Shown: piece after piece, positions 24,873-32,781 of the stretch
Layout of the letters: each line of letters begins with the position of its first letter
Numbering within the stretch: position 1 is the stretch's first letter
Origin: Woeseiaceae bacterium
Lineage (GTDB): Bacteria; Pseudomonadota; Gammaproteobacteria; Steroidobacterales; Woeseiaceae
Assembly: GCA_024640315.1 (NCBI GenBank)
Contig: JAHEFF010000004.1
Location: 90,588 to 128,566, forward strand
Direction: 5' to 3'
DNA length: 37,979 bases
Notes under the pieces: generated by a model
What the model saw: only the letters and a program-made list of their open reading frames with translations
What the model was told of the DNA's origin: nothing
The model's database searches: none
Translations under genes and position numbers: made by a program

Positions 24873-25478
24873 TTGCAAGCGGCGCTGCCGGCAAATACAG
24901 GGACAAGCGAAGTTGTGGTGGTGGCGTTGGAGGCTGACACGGCCGCAGCCGAGTTGCGATGGGTCCGGAAGGCCCAGGAGGCGGATTCGTCTGCTTTCGA
25001 GAAGCTTTACCGTGCTCACATAGGCAGGGTTTACGGACTTTGCCTGCGCATGACAGGCAACCCGAGCGAAGCCGAGGACTGTGCCCAGGAGGCATTTATC
25101 CAGGCCTGGAACAAGCTGGACAAGTTTCGCGGCGACAGCGCTTTTGGTACCTGGCTGCATCGGGTCGCGGTCAACGTGGTACTCGGACGAATGAGGAAGT
25201 CGAAGCGGGAACAGGACAGGATTCGTGCCGTTTCGGATGTGGCGCCGGTCCGGCAGACCGTCGCCGACGATGGCGAACTGCGAGACCTCGAGCAGGCAAT
25301 AAACGAACTGCCGAGTGGTGCGAGGCACGTATTTGTGCTGAACGCAGTGTATGGATACAGCCACGGTGAAACCGGGAGCATGCTGGGAATCGCCGAAGGA
25401 ACGAGCAAGGCACAGCTCAGCAGAGCGCGCAGGTTGCTCGTACAACAACTGGAAAGTGGACATGATGAACGAGATTGA
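24873..25478 (+). CDS. ECF-type RNA polymerase sigma factor
   Basis: 201-aa group IV sigma factor. Region 2 spans ~38-105 (FEKLYRAHIGRVYGLCLRM, AEDCAQEAFIQAWNKLDKF, FGTWLHRVAVNVVL). Region 4 spans ~145-197 (INELPSGARHVFVLNAVYGYSHGE, with helix-turn-helix GIAEGTSKAQLSRARRLL). It should direct RNA polymerase to a small regulon, probably including its own operon. The TTG start at 24873 is supported by the purine-rich GGGAGAAGAG 4 nt upstream, and no later ATG precedes region 2. The end overlaps the next gene by 17 nt. The regulatory signal is unknown. Confidence 0.92.
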   Translation: MQAALPANTGTSEVVVVALEADTAAAELRWVRKAQEADSSAFEKLYRAHIGRVYGLCLRMTGNPSEAEDCAQEAFIQAWNKLDKFRGDSAFGTWLHRVAVNVVLGRMRKSKREQDRIRAVSDVAPVRQTVADDGELRDLEQAINELPSGARHVFVLNAVYGYSHGETGSMLGIAEGTSKAQLSRARRLLVQQLESGHDERD

Positions 25479-26049
25479 TGACAAAAAATTTGAAGACGAG
25501 TTGATGGCGCAAGCTCAGAAGCTGTCAGCATCGGTTATGCCCGAGAGGGATTTATGGCCGGATATCGAGCGGACCATCACCGCTTCGACGAAACGCGGGC
25601 GTTCTGCATGGAACACGGTTTGGGCGCAGGCGGCAGCGGTTATTTTGCTGGTCGGCGGTTCGTCCGGGCTGACTTATCTGACGATGAGCGATAGCGAAGA
25701 CGCCACTGTACCGGGCATCGCCGAGACACCTGTTCTTGTTTTTGAGCAGGCATCCGCAGATTTTGGCAGCCAGTACACCCTGGGACCGGACTATCAGGAT
25801 GCCAGGCATGGTCTTGCGACCCAGCTTGACGAAAGATTGGCGAGTCTTTCCCCGGAAGCAAGAGCCGAGGTCGTGGCTAATATGGAAACGATCCGGGAGG
25901 CGATCGACGACATCAATCGTGCCTTGACGGAAGAGCCGGACAATGTCCTGCTTCAGGAATTGTTGATAGACACTTATCGCGACGAGTTATCAATAATGAT
26001 GCAGGTCGATGAAATAATGGGTGCTGCGATGCGCCGTGGCGACATCTGA
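25462..26049 (+). CDS. Probable membrane anti-sigma factor
   Basis: 195-aa predicted single-pass membrane protein, not matched to a named family. Residues ~1-50 are cytoplasmic and acidic/helical, one transmembrane helix lies at ~55-75 (WAQAAAVILLVGGSSGLTYL), and the rest is periplasmic, helical and acidic (SPEARAEVVANMETIREAIDDINRAL). No zinc-binding HxxxCxxC motif is present. The ATG at 25462 (a second ATG follows at once) has GGAAAGTGGA just upstream and lies inside the sigma gene. Position and topology suggest it binds and holds the ECF factor. That role is inference from context. Confidence 0.7.
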   Translation: MMNEIDDKKFEDELMAQAQKLSASVMPERDLWPDIERTITASTKRGRSAWNTVWAQAAAVILLVGGSSGLTYLTMSDSEDATVPGIAETPVLVFEQASADFGSQYTLGPDYQDARHGLATQLDERLASLSPEARAEVVANMETIREAIDDINRALTEEPDNVLLQELLIDTYRDELSIMMQVDEIMGAAMRRGDI

Positions 26050-26106
26050 CCGGTCAGAGGAATTTGGAAACAGCCGGAATGAGCCAGGTGCCGGCTGCAA
26101 GCCAGG

Positions 26107-26141
26107 AGAGAAGAGATGAAATTTAGAGAAGAGATGAAATT
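26107..26141 (+). repeat. 18-bp tandem duplication of ribosome site and start codon
   Basis: The 17-nt unit AGAGAAGAGATGAAATT occurs at 26107-26123 and again at 26125-26141, a period of 18. Each copy carries a purine-rich ribosome site and an ATG (26116 and 26134), and the two ATGs are in the same frame. The gene can therefore start at either position, adding six residues to the signal peptide N-region. Confidence 0.85.
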
Positions 26142-27012
26142 GGCAAGACTGGTTTTACCGATTGTATTTTTGTCGACCGCCGTTTTTGCGGAGGAGATAA
26201 ACGAAATTATGGATGCTGATCCTGATGGCACAGTGTCAATTTCGAACGTGGCAGGCTCCGTTGAAGTGCAGGGATGGACACGCAATCAGGTTGAAGTCAC
26301 TGGCGACCTGGGGAGCAATGTGGAGGAACTCATTTTCGACCGTGATGGGGATGAAATCGTTATCCAGGTCAAAGTGCCGCGCAACAGCGATAGTCGTGGA
26401 ATTTCCAGCGACTTGATCGTTAACGTGCCGGAAGGAAGTTCGCTGCAGGTCAACGCGGTCAGTGCGGACATCGAAGTCAGCGATGTCGAAGGTGAGCTGC
26501 AACTCGAGTCGGTTAGTGGCGACGTCACCGCATCGGCCCATGCAGCGGACATCGAGCTCGGCTCCGTCAGTGGTGACATCGAGGTACAGGGTGACAAGCA
26601 GCCGATTCGCTCAAGAATGAGCACAGTCAGCGGTGATGTCGATGCGGACAGCCTGGCAGGTGAAATCTACGCCGAATCTGTCAGTGGAGATGTTTCTCTG
26701 ATCAACGGCAGTTTTGAAAGGGCGGCGCTGGAGACGGTTAACGGCGATATCACGTATCACGCTCAGCTTCTCAATGATGGCCGGCTGGATGTTGAAACCA
26801 TCAATGGCTCTGTGGATATCGACTTTGGCGGTGACGTATCCGCGAGATTCGATATCGAGACATTTAACGGCTCCATCAGGAACTGTTTCGGCCCGGAATC
26901 GGTCAAAACCAGCAAGTATGCGCCTGGACGTGAGCTCAAATTCACGGAAGGTGATGGCTCCGGCCGGGTTAACATCCAGACTTTGAATGGAAGTTTGCGA
27001 CTCTGTAAATAA
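26116..27012 (+). CDS. Exported DUF4097-type beta-helix protein
   Basis: 298-aa secreted or periplasmic protein. A signal peptide (LARLVLPIVFLSTAVFA) is followed by a DUF4097/adhesin-like right-handed beta-helix built from repeats of the form SVSGDVxAxS (for example LESVSGDVTA, GSVSGDIEV, STVSGDVDA, ESVSGDVSL, ETVNGDITY, ETINGSVDI, ETFNGSIRN). Start may be 26116 or 26134. The 66-nt gap to the anti-sigma gene and the terminator after it suggest one transcription unit with the sigma/anti-sigma pair. DUF4097 proteins are often found next to such regulators, and their function is unknown. Two Cys near the C-terminus could form a disulfide. Confidence 0.82.
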   Translation: MKFREEMKLARLVLPIVFLSTAVFAEEINEIMDADPDGTVSISNVAGSVEVQGWTRNQVEVTGDLGSNVEELIFDRDGDEIVIQVKVPRNSDSRGISSDLIVNVPEGSSLQVNAVSADIEVSDVEGELQLESVSGDVTASAHAADIELGSVSGDIEVQGDKQPIRSRMSTVSGDVDADSLAGEIYAESVSGDVSLINGSFERAALETVNGDITYHAQLLNDGRLDVETINGSVDIDFGGDVSARFDIETFNGSIRNCFGPESVKTSKYAPGRELKFTEGDGSGRVNIQTLNGSLRLCK

Positions 27013-27032
27013 ACCGGTCGTGCGAAAATCCG

Positions 27033-27061
27033 GGGGTCAGGGCGCGATCCTGACCCCTTTT
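27033..27061 (+). terminator. Intrinsic terminator of the sigma/anti-sigma/DUF4097 operon
   Basis: GGGGTCAGG (27033-27041) and CCTGACCCC (27049-27057) form a perfect 9-bp stem with a 7-nt loop, followed by TTTT at 27058-27061. It lies 20 nt after the DUF4097 stop. The stem word GGGGTCAG also occurs in the large repeat at 32055-32170. Confidence 0.8.
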
Positions 27062-27139
27062 ACGTGGTCCGGAGGAAAGTCACAGATTAGCCGCGGGCGC
27101 TTTGCTATTCTCCGCATATTCGCAAGCAAATGACTGAGG

Positions 27140-27155
27140 CCGGGCAAATGCCCGG
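27140..27155 (+). promoter_or_regulatory. Hairpin just before the asmA-like start
   Basis: CCGGGC (27140-27145), loop AAAT, GCCCGG (27150-27155): a perfect 6-bp stem ending 2 nt before the ATG at 27158. It occupies the place of a ribosome site, so it could reduce translation of the asmA-like gene. No T-tract follows, so it is not a good terminator. Confidence 0.4.
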
Positions 27156-27157
27156 AT

Positions 27158-29332
27158 ATGTGTAGCATGGGCCGTCTTCTAAAGATCATTCTCCTGTTGG
27201 TTGCCGGAATAGCGGGCATCATCGTTATCGCCGCTGTTTCGCTTACCCTGTTTTTCGATCCAAACGACTTTCGAGACCGGATTTCCACCGGCGTGAAGGA
27301 AGCCACGGGCCGAGATCTTGTTATCACCGGTGACATATCCCTGTCGCTCTTCCCCTGGCTCGCCGTTGAAATCGGCCAGACGGAACTTGGCAACGCCGAG
27401 GGGTTTGGCAGCGACCAGTTTCTGAGCTTCGACCAGGCGTCATTGAGCGTCCGCATTGTGCCGCTCATCATCAGCCAGCAAATCGAGGTCGGGACCGCGT
27501 CCCTGGATGGTTTGGTTGTTAATCTCGAAGTAGCCGCGAACGGTGCCACCAACTGGGATGACCTCGCCGATGGCGGCGATGCCGCGTCTGCGGAGGAGGC
27601 TCAGGATAGTGGCGGAGCCACGGAATTTGACGTGGCCAGTATTCGGGTCAGCAACGCAAGCGTGACCTATGCGGATGCCGCGGCCGGCGCGGAGTACTCA
27701 ATCTCCAATCTATCGCTCGAGACTGGCCGCATCGCCGCAAATACGCCAATAGATCTGCAGACCGAATTCGATTTCGACTCAACCCCTGGAGAACTCGGTG
27801 GGCACCTGGCCATTCGCGCAACAACGACAATGTCAGACGGCGCGAAACAAATTTCAATGGAAGGTCTCAATGTCGCCGGTTCGTTGCGAGGTGTTGTTGA
27901 GCAACCAACGGAATTCAACTTCGATTCCCGTGCATTGCAGATCGACACCGAGGCGCAAAGTATCAATCCTGGCGAATTCGACCTGACAGTGCTGGGTGTG
28001 TCGATGGCGGCCAATGCAGAGCCATTTTCCTATGCCGGAACGCCGCAACCGGTTGCCGAATTGCGGGTAGCCGAGTTTTCACTGAAAGACCTGATGCAGG
28101 CGCTGGATATTGAGCCGCCGGCGACCGCGGACGAAAGCGCACTGACGAGCGTTTCTTTCAGTGCCCGGGCAGCTGTTGGCGAAAACGACATCGCATTGAG
28201 CGCCATGACCCTGGACCTCGACGCCTCGACCATGACCGGCACTATGTCATTGCCGATGACCCAGAGTGGTGCGCTCAAATTCGATCTTGTAGTCGACTCG
28301 ATCGTGCTCGACGGATACATGGCGCCGGTTGACGAATCCGCTGTTGCCGCCGCTGAAGAGGCCGGTGATGTCGAAATTCCGGCCGACCTGATTCGTACGT
28401 TGAACGTCAACGGCAATTTCAGAATCCAGCAGGCCTACCTGAGCGGGATGGAATTCTCGAATTTGGAGGTGGGCGTTAACGGCGCGGGCGGCAAGCTTCG
28501 TCTGCACCCGCTCGGAGCCGAGTTCTACGACGGACGTTACTCCGGTGATGTACAGGTGGATGCGTCGGGCGACGTTCCATCTGTTTCGGCGAACGAAAGC
28601 ATCAGCGACGTCAACGTCGGCGCGATGATGAAAGCGATGTACGACGTCGACAACATAACCGGCACGGTCAATGGAAAGTTCGCGTTACAGGGCAAAGGCC
28701 GGACTCTGTCAGTCATCCGGCAGGATCTCGACGGAACCATGTCTATCGAATTGGCGGACGGCGCACTTGAGGGAACTGACGTTTGGTACAGTTTGCGCGC
28801 GGCGAGGGCGATGTTCCGTCAGGAGCCTGCACCGAAGCCAACGCTGCCGGCCCGAACGGAATTCACTTCGGTGACGGCAACCGGGTTTGTAACCGATGGT
28901 GTTTTCACCAACAACGATTTCCTGGCGGAGCTGCCCTTCCTGCAATTGAAAGGAAAGGGCCTGGTCGACCTCAACACGTCCGGGATTGACTATTCGCTTG
29001 AGGTGACCGTCCTTGACCGGCCAGAGTTCATGGCCGGCGCCACAGCCGAGGAGCTCGCGGATTTCACGGAGACAGTCGTCCCGTTGAAAATCACGGGTTC
29101 CCTGAGCTCGCCCAGCGTCAGACCGGACATCGAGGGAATTTTCCGCGGACGTGTCGAAGAGGCCATCGAAGAACAGAAAGAGGAGCTCAAAAACAAATTG
29201 CTGAATCGCTTGCTGGGAACAGACGAGCCACCGGAAGAGGGCGATCCGGAAGCGAATGCTGAAGAAGTAACCGAGGAAGATCCGGCAGAACAATTAAAAA
29301 AAGACCTGCTTAAGAAGATTTTTGAGCGCTGA
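27158..29332 (+). CDS. AsmA-family membrane-anchored protein
   Basis: 724-aa AsmA-like protein with one N-terminal membrane helix (LLKIILLLVAGIAGIIVIAAVSL) and a large periplasmic beta-rich body. The AsmA signature is at ~35-60: FDPNDFRDRISTGVKEATGRDLVITGDI, then LSLFPWLAVEIG. A second AsmA-type block (residues ~535-645: TGTVNGKFALQGKGRTL and FVTDGVFTNNDFLAELPFLQLKGKG) is followed by an acidic, Glu-rich tail. Members of this superfamily are linked to outer-membrane assembly and phospholipid transfer. A specific role here is not shown. Start may be ATG 27158 or 27167; neither has a good ribosome site and a hairpin precedes them. It overlaps the next gene by 11 nt. Confidence 0.85.
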   Translation: MCSMGRLLKIILLLVAGIAGIIVIAAVSLTLFFDPNDFRDRISTGVKEATGRDLVITGDISLSLFPWLAVEIGQTELGNAEGFGSDQFLSFDQASLSVRIVPLIISQQIEVGTASLDGLVVNLEVAANGATNWDDLADGGDAASAEEAQDSGGATEFDVASIRVSNASVTYADAAAGAEYSISNLSLETGRIAANTPIDLQTEFDFDSTPGELGGHLAIRATTTMSDGAKQISMEGLNVAGSLRGVVEQPTEFNFDSRALQIDTEAQSINPGEFDLTVLGVSMAANAEPFSYAGTPQPVAELRVAEFSLKDLMQALDIEPPATADESALTSVSFSARAAVGENDIALSAMTLDLDASTMTGTMSLPMTQSGALKFDLVVDSIVLDGYMAPVDESAVAAAEEAGDVEIPADLIRTLNVNGNFRIQQAYLSGMEFSNLEVGVNGAGGKLRLHPLGAEFYDGRYSGDVQVDASGDVPSVSANESISDVNVGAMMKAMYDVDNITGTVNGKFALQGKGRTLSVIRQDLDGTMSIELADGALEGTDVWYSLRAARAMFRQEPAPKPTLPARTEFTSVTATGFVTDGVFTNNDFLAELPFLQLKGKGLVDLNTSGIDYSLEVTVLDRPEFMAGATAEELADFTETVVPLKITGSLSSPSVRPDIEGIFRGRVEEAIEEQKEELKNKLLNRLLGTDEPPEEGDPEANAEEVTEEDPAEQLKKDLLKKIFER

Positions 29333-29924
29333 CAGATTGCGACACAGACTCAGGAATTTGTCCGGATTTCTCTTCGGTATGGCAGTGCTTGTGCTGTCAT
29401 TCGATCTTTCTGCCGCGGAGATTCGTTTTATCGAAGTGGAGCGGGAGGATAGCCTTTACCGTCTCAAGTCGATTGCCTGGTTCGATGTAAACTCGGAAGC
29501 GCTCTATGAGGTGCTGACGGATTACGAGCAATTCAGCAGATTTACGAGCGCGATTGTCGAGTCGAAAAACCTGGACCCGGATGAAAAGGGCCGGCCACGG
29601 TACTACACGCGAATGGAAGGATGCGTGCTCTTTTGGTGCAAGTCATTCATTCGAATAGGGCACCTGACGCTGCATCCGACGTCCGAGATTGTTGCGAATA
29701 CTGATCCGGAAGAGAGCGATTTCAAACGGAGTCGCGAGCGCTGGCAGCTGATCAGGGAGGGTGACGGTACCCTGCTCGTCTATGAGTTCGAAATGGTGCC
29801 GGACTTCTGGGTACCTCCAGTCATCGGGCCCTTCTATATTAAGCGCGCGCTGGCTTCCGGCGGCGAAAGGGCGCTTGGTCGAATTGAGGCGCTGGCAAGA
29901 GGTGAAGAGCCGGAGCCGTTTTGA
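29322..29924 (+). CDS. Exported START/SRPBCC-like protein
   Basis: 200-aa protein with an N-terminal signal peptide ([20 protein letters not shown]) and a ~150-residue SRPBCC/START-like fold, a lipid- or hydrophobe-binding helix-grip. Signature parts are [58 protein letters not shown] and the C-terminal long helix ending in EALARGEEP. Ligand unknown. Start is TTG at 29322 inside the asmA-like 3' end; TTG at 29337 is possible. With AsmA it may form a periplasmic lipid-handling pair, which is a guess from position. The gap to mutY is 22 nt. Confidence 0.75.
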   Translation: MSADRLRHRLRNLSGFLFGMAVLVLSFDLSAAEIRFIEVEREDSLYRLKSIAWFDVNSEALYEVLTDYEQFSRFTSAIVESKNLDPDEKGRPRYYTRMEGCVLFWCKSFIRIGHLTLHPTSEIVANTDPEESDFKRSRERWQLIREGDGTLLVYEFEMVPDFWVPPVIGPFYIKRALASGGERALGRIEALARGEEPEPF

Positions 29925-29946
29925 AACGCCGTACACTCTGGCACCG

Positions 29947-30996
29947 ATGACCGGGTTCTCAGATAACATACTTGCATGGTTCAGCGGGAATGGTCGCAAA
30001 GACCTGCCCTGGCAGGAGAACCCGACGCCATACCGGGTTTGGGTCTCCGAGATCATGCTGCAGCAAACGCAGGTCGCGACGGTAATACCTTACTACCAGC
30101 GTTTCATGCAGTCGTTCGCTGACATCGGTGCGTTGGCCGCCGCCAATCTTGATGATGTGCTGCATCACTGGTCGGGTCTTGGCTATTACGCCCGGGCACG
30201 TAACCTGCATAAGGCCGCGGGGATAATCCAACAGCAACATGGCGGTCACTTCCCGGCCGATTTCGATGCCGTTGTCGCGCTGCCTGGCATCGGCCGTTCG
30301 ACGGCCGGGGCTATTCTCGCGTTGTCACGCGGCGAACGACACGCAATTCTCGATGGCAACGTCAAACGGGTACTGGCGCGCTACCACGCGGTGGATGGGT
30401 GGCCCGGCAACACGTCAGTTGCCAGGTTGCTCTGGGAGCATGCCGAGCGGTACACACCGGCTGTCGACGTCGCGGCGTATACACAGGCGATGATGGATCT
30501 CGGCGCGACGATCTGTACCAGGACCAGGCCAGCGTGCGCCGCATGTCCGCTGGTTGACGGCTGCAGTGCGCACGCCCTGGGAAAGGAAACGGATTTTCCC
30601 GGCAAACGCGTGAAGAGGGCAAAGCCCCGCAGACGAACACATATGCTGCTGGTGCAGAGTGACAATGGCATTTACCTTGAACGCCGGCCAGCTGCCGGGA
30701 TATGGGGCGGATTGTGGAGCCTTCCGGAGCTGGAATCGGCGGATGAACTGGTGGGCTGGTGCGAACAGACATTTGCGGCAGAGCCCGTCACCGTCGTGAA
30801 GGGGGAGCGTGTACGGCATAGTTTTACGCACTTCGATCTCGACATCTTCCCGATTGCCGTACGTATGGAAAAAGACCGGAAGTCAGTTGCCGAAGCTGAC
30901 GACTGCCTTTGGTATAACCTGCGATCTCCGCAAAAGATTGGGATCGCCGCACCGGTACTGGAATTGATAAACACATTGAACACGGTACAGAGATGA
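29947..30996 (+). CDS. mutY: A/G-specific adenine DNA glycosylase
   Basis: Removes adenine mispaired with 8-oxoguanine. 349 aa, full length. Catalytic Glu35 is in [10 protein letters not shown], the helix-hairpin-helix is [16 protein letters not shown] (~109-124), and catalytic Asp136 is in [12 protein letters not shown]. The 4Fe-4S ligands Cys190, Cys197, Cys200 and Cys206 have the C-x6-C-x2-C-x5-C spacing. The C-terminal ~120 residues are the Nudix-like 8-oxoG recognition domain ([27 protein letters not shown]). I chose the ATG at 29947 by alignment with other MutY proteins; the frame extends upstream inside the START-like gene. ATGA overlap with the deacetylase gene. Confidence 0.96.
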   Translation: MTGFSDNILAWFSGNGRKDLPWQENPTPYRVWVSEIMLQQTQVATVIPYYQRFMQSFADIGALAAANLDDVLHHWSGLGYYARARNLHKAAGIIQQQHGGHFPADFDAVVALPGIGRSTAGAILALSRGERHAILDGNVKRVLARYHAVDGWPGNTSVARLLWEHAERYTPAVDVAAYTQAMMDLGATICTRTRPACAACPLVDGCSAHALGKETDFPGKRVKRAKPRRRTHMLLVQSDNGIYLERRPAAGIWGGLWSLPELESADELVGWCEQTFAAEPVTVVKGERVRHSFTHFDLDIFPIAVRMEKDRKSVAEADDCLWYNLRSPQKIGIAAPVLELINTLNTVQR

Positions 30997-31781
30997 AACA
31001 AAGCCTGCGCACTGTCGGATTACTCCTGCTACTGATCGGTCACGCGGCACTGGCAGAAGACGGCATGACACTGCTCGCCGTGTTTGCGCATCCTGATGAC
31101 GAATCGACCGTTGCGCCGATACTTGCCAAGTACGCGCGCGAAGGCGCCGAGGTTCACCTGGCGATTGCAACCGACGGCCGTTACGGAGCGCAGGACTTCG
31201 CGGGAATTCCTGCCGGTGATGATCTGGCTGCGGCTCGCGATGAAGAAATGAAATGCGCCGCGGCGAAACTTGGCGTGAATCTGGTTCACTATGATTATCA
31301 TGATCAGTTGCGTGCTGCGGAAGGCTACGACGGACATGTTCCGCATGTACGCGCGTTACTCAAAGATGTCTCTGACCTGGTCGAAGCGCTTCGTCCCGAT
31401 GCCATCATCACATGGGGTCCGGATGGTGGCTCCAATCACATGGATCACAGGATTATCGGTGACACGGTCACTGGCGTTTTCCTGGGCCGCGACTGGGGCA
31501 AGGATATCTCCCTGTATTTTTATGGCACCCCGGCCAGCCTGATTGAGGACGATGACGCCAGGATGCGCTACGGAGTTCTTGATCGTTACCTGACAACCGC
31601 GATTGCCTATGAGCCCGCGGATTTTGACGCGGCGGCGGAATCACTGCGATGCCACAAAAGCCAGTTCACGGAGGAGGCTATTGAACGTATGATCAGCAAC
31701 AGGAAAGAACGAGGCGCCACGATTTACCTGCGCAAGTTTGAACCTCCGCATGAGCAATCCGATTCACTATTCAAGAGATAG
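30993..31781 (+). CDS. Exported PIG-L (LmbE-type) deacetylase
   Basis: 262-aa zinc-dependent N-deacetylase family protein. A signal peptide ([12 protein letters not shown], cleavage after ~Ala21) sends it to the periplasm. Metal and catalytic residues are His33, Asp35 and Asp36 in FAHPDDEST, and His149/His152 in SNHMDHR (HxDH). The middle segment WGPDGGSNH is typical. Family members remove acetyl groups from N-acetylglucosamine-type or related amides; the substrate here is unknown. It starts in an ATGA overlap with mutY and ends 2 nt before yggX. This splits the mutY-yggX neighbourhood that is adjacent in E. coli. Confidence 0.88.
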   Translation: MKQSLRTVGLLLLLIGHAALAEDGMTLLAVFAHPDDESTVAPILAKYAREGAEVHLAIATDGRYGAQDFAGIPAGDDLAAARDEEMKCAAAKLGVNLVHYDYHDQLRAAEGYDGHVPHVRALLKDVSDLVEALRPDAIITWGPDGGSNHMDHRIIGDTVTGVFLGRDWGKDISLYFYGTPASLIEDDDARMRYGVLDRYLTTAIAYEPADFDAAAESLRCHKSQFTEEAIERMISNRKERGATIYLRKFEPPHEQSDSLFKR

Positions 31782-31783
31782 CG

Positions 31784-32050
31784 ATGTCACGAACAGTTAA
31801 TTGCATCATCCTGCAGAAGGAGTCAGAAGGCCTCGACTTCGCGCCTTATCCGGGTGAACTTGGCCAGCGTATCTACGAAAACGTTTCCAAAGAGGCCTGG
31901 CAGCGTTGGCTCGGGCACCAGACAATGCTGATCAATGAATATCGCCTCACGCCGATCGAACCAGAGGCGCGAAAATTCCTGGAGGCGGAGATGGAGAAGT
32001 TCTTTTTCGCCGGTGGCTCCGCGAAGCCCCAGGAATACGTCCCGAAATAG
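31784..32050 (+). CDS. yggX: Fe(2+)-trafficking protein
   Basis: 88-aa small cytosolic protein matching E. coli YggX across its length: [36 protein letters not shown], then [11 protein letters not shown]. The conserved Cys7 is present. It protects Fe-S clusters from oxidative damage and is classically found beside mutY, which carries such a cluster. It starts 2 nt after the deacetylase stop and is the last gene before the inverted repeat. Confidence 0.95.
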   Translation: MSRTVNCIILQKESEGLDFAPYPGELGQRIYENVSKEAWQRWLGHQTMLINEYRLTPIEPEARKFLEAEMEKFFFAGGSAKPQEYVPK

Positions 32051-32054
32051 GCAT

Positions 32055-32175
32055 GGGGTCAGAAATGGGGTCAGAGTTATTTTTGCGGTCGCAGCGTTGC
32101 TGCGACCGCAAAAATAACTCTGACCCCATTTCTACAGCAACGCTGCGACCGAAAAATAACTCTGACCCCATTTCT
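32055..32175. repeat. Perfect 35-bp inverted repeat plus extra copies (REP/MITE-like or two-way terminator)
   Basis: Arm 32061-32095 (beginning AGAAATGGGGTCAGAG) is the exact reverse complement of arm 32099-32133, with only GTT between. A further direct copy of the right arm, shortened by one C, lies at 32137-32175. A truncated left-arm word GGGGTCAGA lies at 32055-32063. Both ends carry GGGGTCAGA-type words, and the central part is GCGGTCGCAGC. It separates yggX from the convergent Lrp gene, whose stop codon (32174-32176) overlaps its end. It could terminate transcription both ways. The GGGGTCAGAnTTA word resembles repeats linked to REP-associated transposases, from memory. Confidence 0.85.
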
Positions 32176-32635
32176 ATACCAGCGGTAACTCGGTCGTCTT
32201 GGTCACCGTCCTGATCGCAACGCTGGAATTCACCCTGGCGACCCCGGGCAAGCGCGTAAGCGCCTCATTGTGCAGACGTTCGAAGCCGGCCATGTCCGAC
32301 ACCACGACGCGTAACAGGTAATCGAATTCGCCTGTCATCAGGTAGCACTCCATCACTTCGGGGATATCCCGGACCGCCTTTTCAAACGCGGCCAGCTCGC
32401 TCTGTTCCTCCCGCCGCAACGCTATGTGGACGAAAACCGTGCCGGCGAGCCCGACCGCCTTTTGATCCAGCAGGGCGGCGAAGCGCTCTATCAAACCGGA
32501 TTCCTCGAGCGCGCGGACCCTGCGCAGGCAGGCGGATTCAGAGAGATTGACCTTTGCAGCCAGCTGCACATTGCTGATTCTGCCGTCGCGCTGTAGCTCG
32601 GCAAGAATGGACCTGTCGAATCGATCGAGATTCAT
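32174..32635 (-). CDS. Lrp/AsnC-family transcriptional regulator
   Basis: 153-aa leucine-responsive-type regulator. The N-terminal winged helix-turn-helix (residues ~5-55, FDRSILAELQRDGRISNVQLAAKVNLSE) is followed by an RAM ligand-binding domain (~65-145) with ECYLMTGEFDYLLRVVVSDM. It is divergent from ald, and Lrp-type genes next to alanine dehydrogenase commonly control it in response to alanine or leucine. Here that is inference. The ATG at 32635 begins the homologous N-terminus MNLDRFD. An upstream frame to 32689 was rejected. No strong ribosome site is visible. Confidence 0.92.
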   Translation of the reverse strand: MNLDRFDRSILAELQRDGRISNVQLAAKVNLSESACLRRVRALEESGLIERFAALLDQKAVGLAGTVFVHIALRREEQSELAAFEKAVRDIPEVMECYLMTGEFDYLLRVVVSDMAGFERLHNEALTRLPGVARVNSSVAIRTVTKTTELPLV

Positions 32636-32640
32636 GGTGA

Positions 32641-32674
32641 ATTCTGCGAAAAATAGTGGATATACGGGCAGAAT
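32641..32674. promoter_or_regulatory. Inverted repeat between regulator and ald, possible Lrp site
   Basis: ATTCTGC (32641-32647) and GCAGAAT (32668-32674) are perfect inverted copies 20 nt apart, enclosing an A/T-rich centre (GAAAAATAGTGGATATAC). They lie next to the regulator start in the 146-nt divergent region. This could be a binding site for the adjacent Lrp protein. No clear promoter boxes were found. Confidence 0.35.
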
Positions 32675-32781
32675 ATGCCACAAATGCACGTCGAAGTCAT
32701 TGATTCAGCAAGCGAATTGCGTGAAACGAACGGTATCCTGTGCGATTAGTTTCAGATCATACCTTTCGGGGGAAGCAGAAG

